Notes: a model not told the origin generated them from the sequence alone. A stretch of DNA of 51,501 nucleotides from an uncultured Acidobacteriota bacterium (GCA_903847975.1 CAINFC010000035.1:1-51501), one strand, 5' to 3'. Positions 24,896 through 34,379 are shown, counted from the first letter of the stretch. Numbers and translations are program-made.

Positions 24896-25564
24896 TTAGA
24901 GAACGTTGCCCGGCAAAGTGGTCGAAGGAACCGATTCGGAGTCTTCCACGTTGCCGGTGCTCTTGGCTTTGGCAGGCTTACGGCTGTTGCTTTTCTTTTC
25001 CGGCGGTGCCAGGGAAGAAGACGGCGGCAGCGTCGGCAGGGGGGGGAGGTTCAGTTCGTCCAGCGTGGGCAGTGCGGGGAGCAGGGGCTTCCCGTCCAGG
25101 CTCTGCGCCAGGTGCGCCTGCGTGCAGCGCCAGCCTTCCGGTTTTTTCATCCAGAGCATGGAGCCCAGCAGTTTCTTAAGCGGGCTGCTGTCTTTGGTGG
25201 AGGAGAGGCTGTAGAGCAAAGTTACCTGGCCGGCTGCCAGGGGAGTAGCCGATTCCACCTTGTATTCCAGATCCGGCTGGGCGACCAGCTGGTCCAGCTT
25301 CTTGGAAAGTCCCTGCCAGCCGCGCACGATTTCCGCCGGTGCGGTAATCACCTGCAAGTCCGGAGAATTCCACATCCAGGACAAGACACATTCTTTCTGG
25401 GCCTGTTTCAGGCAGGTGCTCCATTGCATAAAAATTTCGCGGACTTCCTTGGCATCGGTCTCGGACCCCGCGCCGGGAAGCTGCCCTGCGTGCAGGCAGG
25501 TTCCAAGGAAAAGAAGAAGGGCCACCCGGACTCCCGGTCGCCAAAACGATTTCATCGCCATCAT
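24896..25564 (-). CDS. secreted SnoaL/NTF2-like protein
   Basis: The protein has 222 residues. The start is set by an AGGAGGCG six bases before the first ATG. A signal peptide (about 1-27) is followed by one NTF2-like domain at about 33-150, with EVREIFMQWSTCLKQAQ, then WNSPDLQVITAPAEIVRGW and a closing WMKKPEGWRCTQAHLAQS. The C-terminus (about 165-222) is Pro/Ser/Lys-rich and probably disordered. Such domains act as small binding pockets or in enzymes; no catalytic set is clear. It is the first gene of a pair with the 551-residue secreted protein. Confidence 0.78.
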   Translation of the reverse strand: MMAMKSFWRPGVRVALLLFLGTCLHAGQLPGAGSETDAKEVREIFMQWSTCLKQAQKECVLSWMWNSPDLQVITAPAEIVRGWQGLSKKLDQLVAQPDLEYKVESATPLAAGQVTLLYSLSSTKDSSPLKKLLGSMLWMKKPEGWRCTQAHLAQSLDGKPLLPALPTLDELNLPPLPTLPPSSSLAPPEKKSNSRKPAKAKSTGNVEDSESVPSTTLPGNVL

Positions 25565-25612
25565 AGAGCGCCTCCTTGGGTTGGTTTGGTTTTGGAACTC
25601 CCTCCTGCCCTT

Positions 25613-28312
25613 TTAGCGGATGGGCCGGAACTTGGCCTGCAGCAGAGCAATCCTCTCTTCCATGCTCATGTCCTGCATGGAGGGTTGGCTGTTGGGGTGC
25701 TGCGGGGAATCGCTGGTAATCATCGGTCCGGTCGGCTGGGCGGGCCGCCGGAGGACCCGTTTCAGCTGCCGGTTTTCTCCGATTCCTTCCCGGGCGCTGC
25801 CCCGGGTTCTGTCCCGGAACCCCGTCCGGAATCTGTCCTGGGAACCTTCCCGCGGCGGCATTTCCGGAGAACCCGAACGGAACCTGTCCCGCGGCTTTCC
25901 CCTGGATTTATCCATGGCTCTTTCCCTGGGCCTTTCCGGGGCTCCTTCCGACGGCGGCCGGGGAGGGCCTTTCCTTTCGACGACGGCTTCGGGAGGTGCT
26001 GCGGCGGCCTTGGGACGGTCGTTCCTTCGTGGGCGTCGCCTTCGATGGCGCGGGGAGGATGGGACACCGTCCTTCCCTTCTTCGGCCGCAGCACCGGGTG
26101 CAGGAGGCGCGGGTCGGGCCGGCCGCTTTTCCGGCTTGGGCAGTTCCGGCAGGAGAGCCCGGATCGACAGGGAAATTCTCTTTTGTGCCTTGTCCACGCC
26201 GACAACCTTCACCTTGACAACATCGCCCACCTTGATAATCCTGCAGGGATCCTTCACAAAGCGGTTGGAAAGCTGGCTGATGTGAACCAGCCCGTCGTGG
26301 TGCACGCCGATGTCGACAAAGGCCCCGAAATTGGCCACATTGCTGACCGTCCCCTCCAGGATCATCCCCTCCTCCAGGTCCTCCACGGTCTGGACATCTT
26401 CCCGGAAATGAGCTGCGGTGAACTGCTCGCGGGGATCCCGGCCGGGCTTGAGGAGCTCTTCGCGGATATCTTCGAGGGTGAGCATGCCGACGGTGTCGCT
26501 GATAAAATCCGCCAGGTTCAGTTTGGCGATCCACTCCGGGCTTCCGACCAGCTCCGCGGCGCCTATGCCCAGCGAGGCGGACATCTTTTCCACCACCGGA
26601 TAGCTTTCGGGATGAACCGCAGTCCGGTCAAGGGGGTTTTCCCCGTCGGGAATTCTAAGGAAGCCTGCCGCCTGCTCGAAAGTCTTGGGTCCCAGTCCGG
26701 GGACATCGTGAATTGCCTGGCGGGTGCGGAAAGGCCCGTTCTGGTTGCGGAACTCGATGATGTTTTTTGCCTGGCGCGAGTTTAATCCGGAGACGTAGCG
26801 CAGCAGAGAACGGGAGGAGGTGTTCAGGTTGACTCCGACATGGTTTACGCAGGAGATCACCGTCTGTGCCAGGCTTTCCCGCAGGTGCTTCTGATCCACA
26901 TCGTGCTGATACTGCCCCACCCCGATGGATTTCGGCTCCACCTTGACCAGCTCCGCCAGAGGATCCTGCAGCCGGCGGGCGATGGAAACGGCGCTGCGAA
27001 TGGTGGGGTCCATGTCCGGAAATTCGTCCCGCGCCGTCTGGGAGGTGGAATAGACCGAAGCGCCGGCTTCATTGACGCTGACGCAAAGTACCTTCTCCAG
27101 GTGGTTTTCCTCCAGAACCTTGCGCAGAAAAGTCTCGGTTTCCCTCGACCCGGTCCCGTTGCCGAAAGCAATGGCGCTGGCGTTAAAGCGGGCCATTAGC
27201 GCCAGAAGAGTATTGGTAGCTCCCTCCAGGTCCTGTTTGGGTTGATGGGGGAAGATGGTGGCGCTATCCAGGTACCGTCCGGTTTCGTCGACCACTGCCA
27301 GCTTGCAGCCGGTGCGCAGTCCCGGGTCCACTCCCATGACGGTGAATCCGCCGGCGGGCGGCTGCAGAAGAAGGTTGGAGAGATTCTGCTGAAAAACGCG
27401 GATCGCTTCGCTGTCGGCCTGTTCCTTCAGCCTTTCGAAAACCTCGTGGTGCAGGGAGGGAATCAGCAGGCGGCGGTAGGCGTCCTGGGCGGCCCGCTCC
27501 AGGTAAGGAGAAAAAGAGGAGGATTTTTCCCGGATGAGGCGATCGCCGATGAAGGCCAGCGGTTTGCCTTCATCCGATTCGATCGTGTAATGGAGCACCC
27601 CCTCCTTGGCCCCCCGCATGACGGCCAGCAGCCGGTGGCTGGGGATTTTGGCAACGGTGTCCCGGAACTTGTAGTACATGTCGTATTTGGTGGAGGGCGG
27701 ATTTTCCTCCTGGACCGGGCGCGAGGCAATGGAACCCTCCTCGATCAGGACCGTGCGGCAAAACCGGCGTACCTCGGCGTCGTCGGAGATCCATTCGGCC
27801 ACAATATGAAGAGCCCCTTCCAGAGCGTCCTCGACGCTGGTTACCCCCTTTTCTTCCAGGACGTAGGCGGCGGCTACTTCTTCAATGCTCGCCTCCCCGG
27901 GCTCCTGACTTTTCAGAAACCGGGCCAGCGGTTCCAGGCCCTTCTCCACGGCAACCGAAGCTTTGGTTTGCCGTTTGGGTTTGAAGGGGAGATACAGGTC
28001 TTCCAATTCGCTTTTATGAAAGCACTCCTGAATGCGCTGGCGAAGCTCCTCGTCCAGCTTGCCCTGCTCTTCAATCGACCGGAGAATGGTTTCTTTCCGT
28101 TCCTCCAGTGCCTGGTAATAGCGCAGCCGGTCCTGCAGCTGGATAATTTTCAGCTCATTCATGTTGCCGGTGACCTCCTTGCGGTACCGGGCGATGAAGG
28201 GGACCGTGGCTCCTTCCACGAACAGCATTAAAGTGTTTAGGACGTGCTTCTCCGGTAAATCCGAGTCGCGGCAGATCCTCTGAACGATGGCGGGGTTAGA
28301 CCTGATATCCAA
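25613..28312 (-). CDS. tex: RNA-binding transcription accessory protein Tex with long basic tail
   Basis: The protein has 899 residues. The start is TTG, preceded by TAGGAG at nine bases; no ATG precedes the conserved part, whose opening (VEGATVPFIARYRKEVTG) is family-typical. Domains in order are Tex N-terminal (about 1-195), a YqgF/RuvC-like fold (from GVDPGLRTGCKLAVVDE near 322), helix-hairpin-helix motifs (near 490-560, GLNSRQAKNIIEFRNQNGPF) and an S1 domain near 645-715 (GMILEGTVSNVANFGAFVDI). After this about 178 residues rich in Arg, Pro and Gly follow, an extension not present in standard Tex (about 770). Tex binds nucleic acids and affects transcription; the tail could add nonspecific RNA binding. 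Confidence 0.94.
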   Translation of the reverse strand: MDIRSNPAIVQRICRDSDLPEKHVLNTLMLFVEGATVPFIARYRKEVTGNMNELKIIQLQDRLRYYQALEERKETILRSIEEQGKLDEELRQRIQECFHKSELEDLYLPFKPKRQTKASVAVEKGLEPLARFLKSQEPGEASIEEVAAAYVLEEKGVTSVEDALEGALHIVAEWISDDAEVRRFCRTVLIEEGSIASRPVQEENPPSTKYDMYYKFRDTVAKIPSHRLLAVMRGAKEGVLHYTIESDEGKPLAFIGDRLIREKSSSFSPYLERAAQDAYRRLLIPSLHHEVFERLKEQADSEAIRVFQQNLSNLLLQPPAGGFTVMGVDPGLRTGCKLAVVDETGRYLDSATIFPHQPKQDLEGATNTLLALMARFNASAIAFGNGTGSRETETFLRKVLEENHLEKVLCVSVNEAGASVYSTSQTARDEFPDMDPTIRSAVSIARRLQDPLAELVKVEPKSIGVGQYQHDVDQKHLRESLAQTVISCVNHVGVNLNTSSRSLLRYVSGLNSRQAKNIIEFRNQNGPFRTRQAIHDVPGLGPKTFEQAAGFLRIPDGENPLDRTAVHPESYPVVEKMSASLGIGAAELVGSPEWIAKLNLADFISDTVGMLTLEDIREELLKPGRDPREQFTAAHFREDVQTVEDLEEGMILEGTVSNVANFGAFVDIGVHHDGLVHISQLSNRFVKDPCRIIKVGDVVKVKVVGVDKAQKRISLSIRALLPELPKPEKRPARPAPPAPGAAAEEGKDGVPSSPRHRRRRPRRNDRPKAAAAPPEAVVERKGPPRPPSEGAPERPRERAMDKSRGKPRDRFRSGSPEMPPREGSQDRFRTGFRDRTRGSAREGIGENRQLKRVLRRPAQPTGPMITSDSPQHPNSQPSMQDMSMEERIALLQAKFRPIR

Positions 28313-28371
28313 GCTTGCGTACTCCTATTGTGTTTGATTGTAACGAAAAATGCTCTCCCGGGACCTTGGGG

Positions 28372-29283
28372 CTAGCGCTGATCCAGGCGCTGCCAAAGGT
28401 TTTTCCTGTAATCATCCGGCAGGGGGGAGAGCCGGGCTGCCGTTGCTTCATCCAATCCGACCGAACCGTTCTGTGGATCCAGGATATACGTCCCTCCCCA
28501 GGGGTTCATGGGAACTTCTTTCAGCCATCCTTTTTGTATCAGTTCTTCCCAGCTTGCGGGAAGGTGTTTTTCTCGGCGCACGAAGTAATTCACCACCCAC
28601 TCCAGCGTCCACTTATCCCGGTGGGCACGGAGGTTCTGCAGATTCTTTTTCGCGTTGAGCTTGACTTTTTCGTTCGTTGCCTCTTCGTAGCGCTGCTGCC
28701 AGAGCTGCTGTGCGGTCTCCAGATCTCCCTGCCGGTTCATCGCGCTTTCGGCCAGCAGGGCCAGCTCATTGGGCGCTCCGGCATAGCGGCTGGCCTGGAA
28801 AAACCACTCCGCCGCTTTCCGGTAATCCTTATTCTGCCAGTAGTAAACGAAGCCTTTATCGTAAGGCAGAACCCAGGCTTCGGGATTCTTCCGTATTCCT
28901 TCATCCAGCAGTGCCAGGGCGGCAGGGACATTCCCTGCTCCGATCGGCGGCGGCTCCGAGAGGAATATGGCGCCGAAGCGATATACCAAAATCATTTGAG
29001 AATCCAAGGATACCGCGAGTTTCAGTAAGGGATCAAGTAGATCGTATTGTTGGTCCGGCCGGGAGCGGTCCTTGCTGCCATAGTATTGAATGGTGCGAAG
29101 CCAGTAAAAGTCAGCCAGCAGGCTGGCATGCCCCAGGCTGGCCCGGCGGATGATCTCCGGGTCCGACAGATAGAGAATCTCCTCCTTGGGCGTTCGGCTC
29201 GACCTGGAATCCAGAACCCGCTGGCACTGGAAGGCACCCAGGGCGCAGGCGGCAGCCAGTATGCCGAGGTGCAGAGCTTTCAT
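28372..29283 (-). CDS. TPR-like exported or anchored protein
   Basis: The protein has 303 residues with an N-terminal hydrophobic segment (about 3-20) that may be a signal or an anchor; the Cys at position 20 lacks a good lipobox. Helical repeats follow: PEIIRRASLGHASLLADFYW, ALALLDEGIRKNPEAWVLPY and KDYRKAAEWFFQASRYAG, which is TPR-like. The C-terminal third has WEELIQKGWLKEVPMNPWGG. The start overlaps the ABC-2 permease stop by four bases, so it may assist or be regulated with the exporter. The family is unassigned. Confidence 0.8.
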   Translation of the reverse strand: MKALHLGILAAACALGAFQCQRVLDSRSSRTPKEEILYLSDPEIIRRASLGHASLLADFYWLRTIQYYGSKDRSRPDQQYDLLDPLLKLAVSLDSQMILVYRFGAIFLSEPPPIGAGNVPAALALLDEGIRKNPEAWVLPYDKGFVYYWQNKDYRKAAEWFFQASRYAGAPNELALLAESAMNRQGDLETAQQLWQQRYEEATNEKVKLNAKKNLQNLRAHRDKWTLEWVVNYFVRREKHLPASWEELIQKGWLKEVPMNPWGGTYILDPQNGSVGLDEATAARLSPLPDDYRKNLWQRLDQR

Positions 29284-30071
29284 TTGAAATCACGGCGCTC
29301 GAAAATTCCAGCGGCTGCCGCCAGGAGAAGGACCGTGTAGAGAGACCCGTAAGCGAAGGCCGCCAGGAGAACCACGGGCTCCGGTGTCTGCAGGTATCCT
29401 GCCTGTTGGATGGCAGTGGGGGCGGCGTTCGAATCGAAATTGCTGAAATTGGGAAGAAGGTAATACAACAGGCGGCAGGTAAATTCGGCCACCGGCGACT
29501 TGCTCAGCTTGGCGAAACTCAGGAAATCGTTGTTGAAGTGGCCGGCCACCCACAGGCTCAAAGTAAAAACCGCAGACAGTACGGGAGTGGAAAAGCTTGA
29601 GAAAAACAGGGAAAGGGCGGTGACCAGCACCAGTTCCATAAAAATCAGCAGAGTGGCAGGTAGAATGTTGAGGAAACTCCAGTCCCAGCGACCGTTCAGG
29701 TAGATCAGGGCGGCGAAGATGGCCATAACCATGAGGGAGACGTTTACGGCCAGGGTGAAGAGCAGTCCCAGGAATTTGCCCAGGAGAAACTGATGGCGGG
29801 AAACCGGCTTGGACACGATGTTGTAGATCGTCCGTTTTTCGATTTCCTTCTGCACCAGACTTATGCCGATAAAGACGGCAATCAGCACCCCGGTCAGAGA
29901 AACGCTGGCCATTCCGATATCGATAATGATCTTCATCTCGTAGCCGATGGACAGTTCTCCGAGCAGCAAGGCACCGCCGACCAGCAGGAAAGCGACGGTA
30001 ACCAGGTTGTAGAGGACTTTGTCGCGGATGTTTTCCCGGAAGGTGTTACCGGCAATCCACAGGACTTTCAT
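29280..30071 (-). CDS. ABC-2 type transporter permease
   Basis: The protein has 263 residues and six membrane segments. The N-terminus (WIAGNTFRENIRDKVLYNLV) and the segment EKRTIYNIVSKPVSRHQFLLGKFLG, with a conserved Arg/Lys cluster, match ABC-2/NosY-like permeases. The long external loop lies between the fifth and sixth helices. It overlaps the upstream ATPase gene (ATGA) and the TPR gene downstream (ATGA). It should work as the membrane half of an exporter of unknown substrate; such pairs also occur in NosFY copper systems and in gliding/export systems. Confidence 0.9.
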   Translation of the reverse strand: MKVLWIAGNTFRENIRDKVLYNLVTVAFLLVGGALLLGELSIGYEMKIIIDIGMASVSLTGVLIAVFIGISLVQKEIEKRTIYNIVSKPVSRHQFLLGKFLGLLFTLAVNVSLMVMAIFAALIYLNGRWDWSFLNILPATLLIFMELVLVTALSLFFSSFSTPVLSAVFTLSLWVAGHFNNDFLSFAKLSKSPVAEFTCRLLYYLLPNFSNFDSNAAPTAIQQAGYLQTPEPVVLLAAFAYGSLYTVLLLAAAAGIFERRDFK

Positions 30072-31042
30072 GATCCGCTCATTCCCGCGGAGCTGATGGC
30101 GGAGGGTGCGGCAGACGGTACCCGGATGCGGCGAAAGAAAACTTCCTCCAGGGAGGGTCGAACCGGGTGAATGGTCAGGATTTTGCCGCCGGCCCGCTCG
30201 ACGGTTTCCACGATTCGGGTCAGTCCGGCTTCGCGCGGAACCAGAAAGCGCACCCGGTCCCCGATCTGGGTCATGTCCTGAACCAGGTCCTCCAGGCAGA
30301 GTGCCTCCTCTTTCCGTACTCCGCCGGCCACCACCTCAATGGTCTGCGATTCCCGGTCCAAAGCCTCTTCCAGTTTTCCGCTGTCCAGCAGCCGCCCCTG
30401 ATGAAGAATGGCGTAGCGGTTGCACAGCGACTCCAGGTCCGACAGGATATGAGAAGAAAAGAAAATAGTCACTCCCTGTCGGTTGAGCTGCTGGATCATT
30501 TCCCTCAGCTCTCTTCGGCCGATCGGATCCAGCCCGGAAAAGGGCTCGTCCAGGAACAGAACCTTGGGATCATTGATGACCGCCTGAGCCAGCCCGATGC
30601 GCTGCAGCATTCCCTTGGAGAATTTCCTCAGCTGCAGGCTCCGGGCCTCGAACAGGCCGGCGCGCTTCAGCAGATCCGTCACCCTGGAGGCCAGGTGTTT
30701 CGAAGGGACGCCGGAAAGCCGCCCCAGGTAGGAAAGCAGCTCTTCCGCCGTGAGATAATCGTAGAAGTAGGGCTGCTCGGGCAGGTAGCCGACCTGGGAA
30801 TAGACATGCGGGTGACCGATGGAATAGCCCAGAATCGAGGCTTCCCCTGAGGTCGGACGGATGATCCGCATCAGCAGCTTCAGTGTGGTTGTCTTGCCGG
30901 CGCCGTTGGGGCCCAAGAATCCGAAAACTTCGCCTTCCTCTACGGACAGAGTAAGGCTTTCGAGGGCTTTCCCCTTTTTTCGCTTCCAGAAACCGGTTCG
31001 ATAGGTTTTGGAAAGCCCGATGGTTTCGATCACAGCGGCCAT
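30068..31042 (-). CDS. ABC-2 type transporter ATP-binding protein
   Basis: About 324 residues are predicted from the ATG at 31042. Another in-frame ATG at 31084 follows GAGGTCCCC and would add 14 residues; the family normally begins near the chosen start (VIETIGLSKTYR). Walker A is GPNGAGKTT near 42-50; the signature reads FSKGMLQRIGLAQAV, and Walker B is VLFLDEPFSGLDP. The C-terminal 90 residues form the typical DUF4162-like regulatory part. Its stop overlaps the permease start. It is divergent from motA across about 150 bases. Confidence 0.9.
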   Translation of the reverse strand: MAAVIETIGLSKTYRTGFWKRKKGKALESLTLSVEEGEVFGFLGPNGAGKTTTLKLLMRIIRPTSGEASILGYSIGHPHVYSQVGYLPEQPYFYDYLTAEELLSYLGRLSGVPSKHLASRVTDLLKRAGLFEARSLQLRKFSKGMLQRIGLAQAVINDPKVLFLDEPFSGLDPIGRRELREMIQQLNRQGVTIFFSSHILSDLESLCNRYAILHQGRLLDSGKLEEALDRESQTIEVVAGGVRKEEALCLEDLVQDMTQIGDRVRFLVPREAGLTRIVETVERAGGKILTIHPVRPSLEEVFFRRIRVPSAAPSAISSAGMSGS

Positions 31043-31189
31043 AGCCTGATTACATTCTCCTGCTCCCTCCTGTAAGTTTAACATGGGGACCTCGCCACCG
31101 AACAGATAGTGCAAAACCCGGAATATGCTGTAAAATATTTTGACCCAACTTTCCGGTTTGCGGTCTATTCGAATGGAGTTAGAACACAC

Positions 31190-32050
31190 ATGATTGCAAT
31201 TATTGGTTTTATCGTGGTCATCGGTGCTGTCTGTACGGGCTATACAATGGCCCATGGCTCCTTTGCCGTACTTCTCCAGCCGTCCGAATTCGTAACTATT
31301 GCCGGTGCCGCCGCCGGATCCGTCCTGGTATCCACGCCGAAAGATGTTTTAAGCATGATGGTCAAGCAGATCAGCGGCGTTTTTGCCGGGAAAACGGTAA
31401 CCAAAGCTAATTACCTTGAATTGCTGCGCGTGCTTTTTGAGGTTTTCCAGGCGGGACGGAAGGGCGGACTGATGTCTTTGGAATCCCACGCGGAAGATCC
31501 GGAAAAGAGCGACATCTTCAAGAAGTATCCGAATTTTCTGCACAATCACCACGCCGTTGAGTTCCTGGCGGATTCCCTGAAGGTCATGATCAGCGGCGGC
31601 CTGCCTCCCATGGAGCTGGAGGCCCTTATGGACGGAGATCTGGAAGTACACCACGAAGAGGTTCTCAAGCCTTCGGCTGCGCTGCAGAAAGTGGGCGACG
31701 CCCTACCGGGCCTGGGGATCGTCGCTGCCGTGCTTGGCATTATCATTACCATGGGGGCCATTGGCGGGTCCGCCGAGGCGGTGGGAAAACACGTGGCGGC
31801 CGCCCTGGTCGGAACCTTTCTCGGCGTGCTGCTGGCCTATGGCTTTGTCGGCCCGATGGCCACCAACATGGAGCACGCCGCCCATGGAGAGGGGCGATAC
31901 ATCATTTCCATCAAAACCGCCCTGGTAGCCTACGCCAAAGGGGCCTCGCCGCTGATTGCCGTGGAGTTTGCCCGGCGGACGATTCTGCAGTCGGTGCGGC
32001 CCACCTGGAACGAGATGGAATCCGCGGTCAAGGGGAAGCCGGTCGCCTGA
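31190..32050 (+). CDS. motA: flagellar stator protein MotA
   Basis: The protein has 286 residues from the ATG at 31190, preceded by GGAG at about eleven bases; upstream in-frame codons are not used because the first helix begins here (MIAIIGFIVVIGAVCTGY). Four membrane segments are seen, and the conserved proline segment DALPGLGIVAAVLGIIITMG and the following VGTFLGVLLAYGFVGPMA match the proton channel helices. The cytoplasmic loop contains the charged region (FQAGRKGGLMSLESHAED) that meets FliG. No other flagellar genes are present in the window. motB follows 68 bases later. Confidence 0.94.
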   Translation: MIAIIGFIVVIGAVCTGYTMAHGSFAVLLQPSEFVTIAGAAAGSVLVSTPKDVLSMMVKQISGVFAGKTVTKANYLELLRVLFEVFQAGRKGGLMSLESHAEDPEKSDIFKKYPNFLHNHHAVEFLADSLKVMISGGLPPMELEALMDGDLEVHHEEVLKPSAALQKVGDALPGLGIVAAVLGIIITMGAIGGSAEAVGKHVAAALVGTFLGVLLAYGFVGPMATNMEHAAHGEGRYIISIKTALVAYAKGASPLIAVEFARRTILQSVRPTWNEMESAVKGKPVA

Positions 32051-32118
32051 GGCGCCTTTTTCGGAAGACGGTCATCGTTCCATTTAGGTCTTTTTTTTTC
32101 TTATTCTGGGAAAACGGT

Positions 32119-33126
32119 ATGAATCCGAATGTGCAGCAACCCATTCGCATCGTGAAAAAAGTGAAAGGGCACGGAGGCCACCACGGGGGGGCCTGGAAGG
32201 TGGCCTACGCCGACTTCGTCACCGCGATGATGGCTCTGTTTATCGTGCTCTGGATCCTCGGACAGAGCGAGCAGATGAAGCAAAGCATCTCACGTTATTT
32301 TCAGAGCCCCGGCGTTTTCCGGGAGGGCGGTTTCGGAATTCTTCCAGGAGAGAAGACACAGCCGGTCGGGGCCATGGACGGCCAGCCGCTGGAGCCGATC
32401 CCCAGCCGGGCACAGACGCAAATGGCCCTGATCCAGAAGCGGGAGCTGGAAAAATCGCTGATGAAGGAGCGGGCCGATGCGCTGCGCAAACACATTTCTT
32501 CTTCTCCGAAGCTGAAGGGCCTGGCCGAGCAGATCCGCATCCAGATGACGCCCGACGGCTTGCGGATCGACCTTCCCGACGATAAAAACAGCGAGTTTTT
32601 CGAAGTCGGCAGCTCCAAGCCCAAGTCTACAACGGTGGAACTCCTGGGACTCATCGGCAAGGAGCTGGCCAGTGTCGCCAATCCGCTGGCCATAGAGGGG
32701 CATACCGATGCCCGGCCTTTCGGCCGGGATGCCGCTTATACCAACTGGGAGCTTTCCGCCGACCGGGCCAACGCCGCGCGCCGCGTCATTGAAAAAGCGG
32801 GGTATCCGGCGGACAAAGTAGAAGCGGTGCGAGGATATGCCGATCGCCAGCTGCTCAATGCCGACGATCCGCTGGATACCCGCAACCGCCGCGTCAGCTT
32901 TCTGATGCGCTATACGGTTCCCTTGCCTTCCGATTCCAAAGCGGCCGAACCCGAAGCCCCGCCGCCCGGGGAAACGCCGAAAAAAGAGGAAGAAGAAGCT
33001 TCCGCCAAGGAGCCCGCCGCTCAAAAAACGACGGCGGCGGAAAGTGAGAAAAGCGATCTGAAAAAGACCCTGCAGCAGATCCGCAACAGCAACCAGAAGG
33101 CCGGCAAAGGAAGAGTGGCCCGGTAA
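32119..33126 (+). CDS. motB: flagellar stator protein MotB
   Basis: The protein has 335 residues. The N-terminus is basic and Gly/His-rich (KGHGGHHGGAWKVAYADF), with Asp32, the proton-carrying residue, at the start of the single membrane helix (about 32-50). An OmpA-like peptidoglycan-binding domain spans about 150-275 (AIEGHTDARPFGRD and ELSADRANAARRVIE). The last 55 residues are rich in Glu, Lys and Pro and probably disordered. The short T-rich run before the gene (32090-32099) may end part of the motA transcript. It anchors the MotA/MotB stator to the cell wall. Confidence 0.94.
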   Translation: MNPNVQQPIRIVKKVKGHGGHHGGAWKVAYADFVTAMMALFIVLWILGQSEQMKQSISRYFQSPGVFREGGFGILPGEKTQPVGAMDGQPLEPIPSRAQTQMALIQKRELEKSLMKERADALRKHISSSPKLKGLAEQIRIQMTPDGLRIDLPDDKNSEFFEVGSSKPKSTTVELLGLIGKELASVANPLAIEGHTDARPFGRDAAYTNWELSADRANAARRVIEKAGYPADKVEAVRGYADRQLLNADDPLDTRNRRVSFLMRYTVPLPSDSKAAEPEAPPPGETPKKEEEEASAKEPAAQKTTAAESEKSDLKKTLQQIRNSNQKAGKGRVAR

Positions 33127-33135
33127 GAGAAAATC

Positions 33136-34353
33136 ATGAACGGAAACCTGATTAAAAATCCGCAAAACCCCTACTACATTCTCGTCGTGGACGACGACGA
33201 AGTCATCGTGGAACTGGTCACCCGGCTGCTGTCCCAGTTCGAAAATTGCCGGCCGATCAGCGCTTCGACCTATTTTGAGGGGGAATCCAAGCTCTCCCAG
33301 TGGCCTTTCGAGCTGGTGCTGCTCGATTGGAATCTTCCCGACGGCGAGGGCCTGGACCTGTGCCGAAAAATTAAGGCGAGCAATATTCTGGAAGGGCCTC
33401 TGGTGGTCATGATCACCGGCTACAGCGATTCCGCGCGGAAAATACACGCCCTGGATGCCGGAGCGGACGATTTTCTGGGGAAGCCCATCGACTTCGCCGA
33501 ATTCCGCGCCAAGGTCCGATCCTATCTGCGAATCAAGGATTTGCAGAACACGATCAACGAAGACCGCAAGAAGCTGGCGGAACTGAATACCGAGCTGGAA
33601 AGGGAGATCCTGGAGCTGACCCGGCTGCTGACCCAGATCATGGAGCACCGCCTGCCCAAGGCGGCAGTCCGGGGAAAGAGCGTTTCGGAGGTCTCCCGGT
33701 GGATCGCCGAACACCTCTCCATGACTCCGGAAGAGGTGAAAGACGTTGAGATGGCCGGGCTGCTTCACGAAGTGGGCAAGCTGGCCCTTCCGGACCCCAT
33801 TCTGTTTACCGCCATGGAGGACATGGACGAAGATCAGTGGATTCAGTTCCGCCAGCATCCGATTCTTGGGGATCTGAGCCTTTCGCAGGTTACCCGCCTG
33901 AAAAATGCAGCCGGGGTCATACGCCACCAGCTGGAAAATTTCGACGGGACCGGAACGCCCGAGCACTGGCAGTGCACGGAGATCCCCCTCGGCTCCCGGA
34001 TTCTCCGGGTGGTGACCGATTTTTATGATCTGTGCCAGAGCGACCCGGGCTCCACTGCATCGATCCTGGAGCGCCTGGAGCGGCAGTCGGGCAGCTGGTA
34101 CGATCCGCAGGTGCTTCAGCAGCTCCGCCTGCACATTCAGCTGAAGGGAATGCCGCAGCCGGATCGCATCTACCCGGTAAGCCTTATGCAGCTGCACCCG
34201 GGTATGGTTCTGGCCCAGGACGTGGTGACCATCAGCGGGATCAAGCTTTTATCGCAAAATGTCTGCCTGGATCGGAGAATGATTCAGCACCTGCATAACT
34301 TCCACGAAACGGACCCGGTCGTGAACGGGAGCGTTTACGTTTACCATTCGTAA
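33136..34353 (+). CDS. response regulator with degenerate HD-GYP-like output domain
   Basis: The protein has 405 residues. A receiver domain covers about 13-130: acidic pocket VVDDDE, phosphorylation site Asp64 in LLDWNLPDGEG, and Lys near 116. A coiled linker leads to an HD-GYP-like domain at about 175-300. The HD pair is His211-Glu212 (LLHEVGKL) where HD-GYP phosphodiesterases need His-Asp, and the downstream signature reads NFDGTGTPEH where GYP is expected. Metal binding and c-di-GMP hydrolysis are therefore doubtful; it may bind a ligand or a partner. The C-terminal ~75 residues look like a PilZ-independent DUF. It begins nine bases after motB and is probably cotranscribed with the stator genes. 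Confidence 0.88.
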   Translation: MNGNLIKNPQNPYYILVVDDDEVIVELVTRLLSQFENCRPISASTYFEGESKLSQWPFELVLLDWNLPDGEGLDLCRKIKASNILEGPLVVMITGYSDSARKIHALDAGADDFLGKPIDFAEFRAKVRSYLRIKDLQNTINEDRKKLAELNTELEREILELTRLLTQIMEHRLPKAAVRGKSVSEVSRWIAEHLSMTPEEVKDVEMAGLLHEVGKLALPDPILFTAMEDMDEDQWIQFRQHPILGDLSLSQVTRLKNAAGVIRHQLENFDGTGTPEHWQCTEIPLGSRILRVVTDFYDLCQSDPGSTASILERLERQSGSWYDPQVLQQLRLHIQLKGMPQPDRIYPVSLMQLHPGMVLAQDVVTISGIKLLSQNVCLDRRMIQHLHNFHETDPVVNGSVYVYHS

Positions 34354-34379
34354 CGCCCGTCGTTATTCCTGAAGCGATC

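Noticed and set aside
24596-26785. 729-codon open frame on the plus strand opposite tex and the secreted protein
   Set aside because: It is the mirror of real minus-strand genes in GC-rich codons; the translation is low-complexity without any recognised domain.
32290-34197. 635-codon open frame on the minus strand opposite motB and the receiver protein
   Set aside because: Same reasoning: the motB and receiver motifs on the plus strand are intact.
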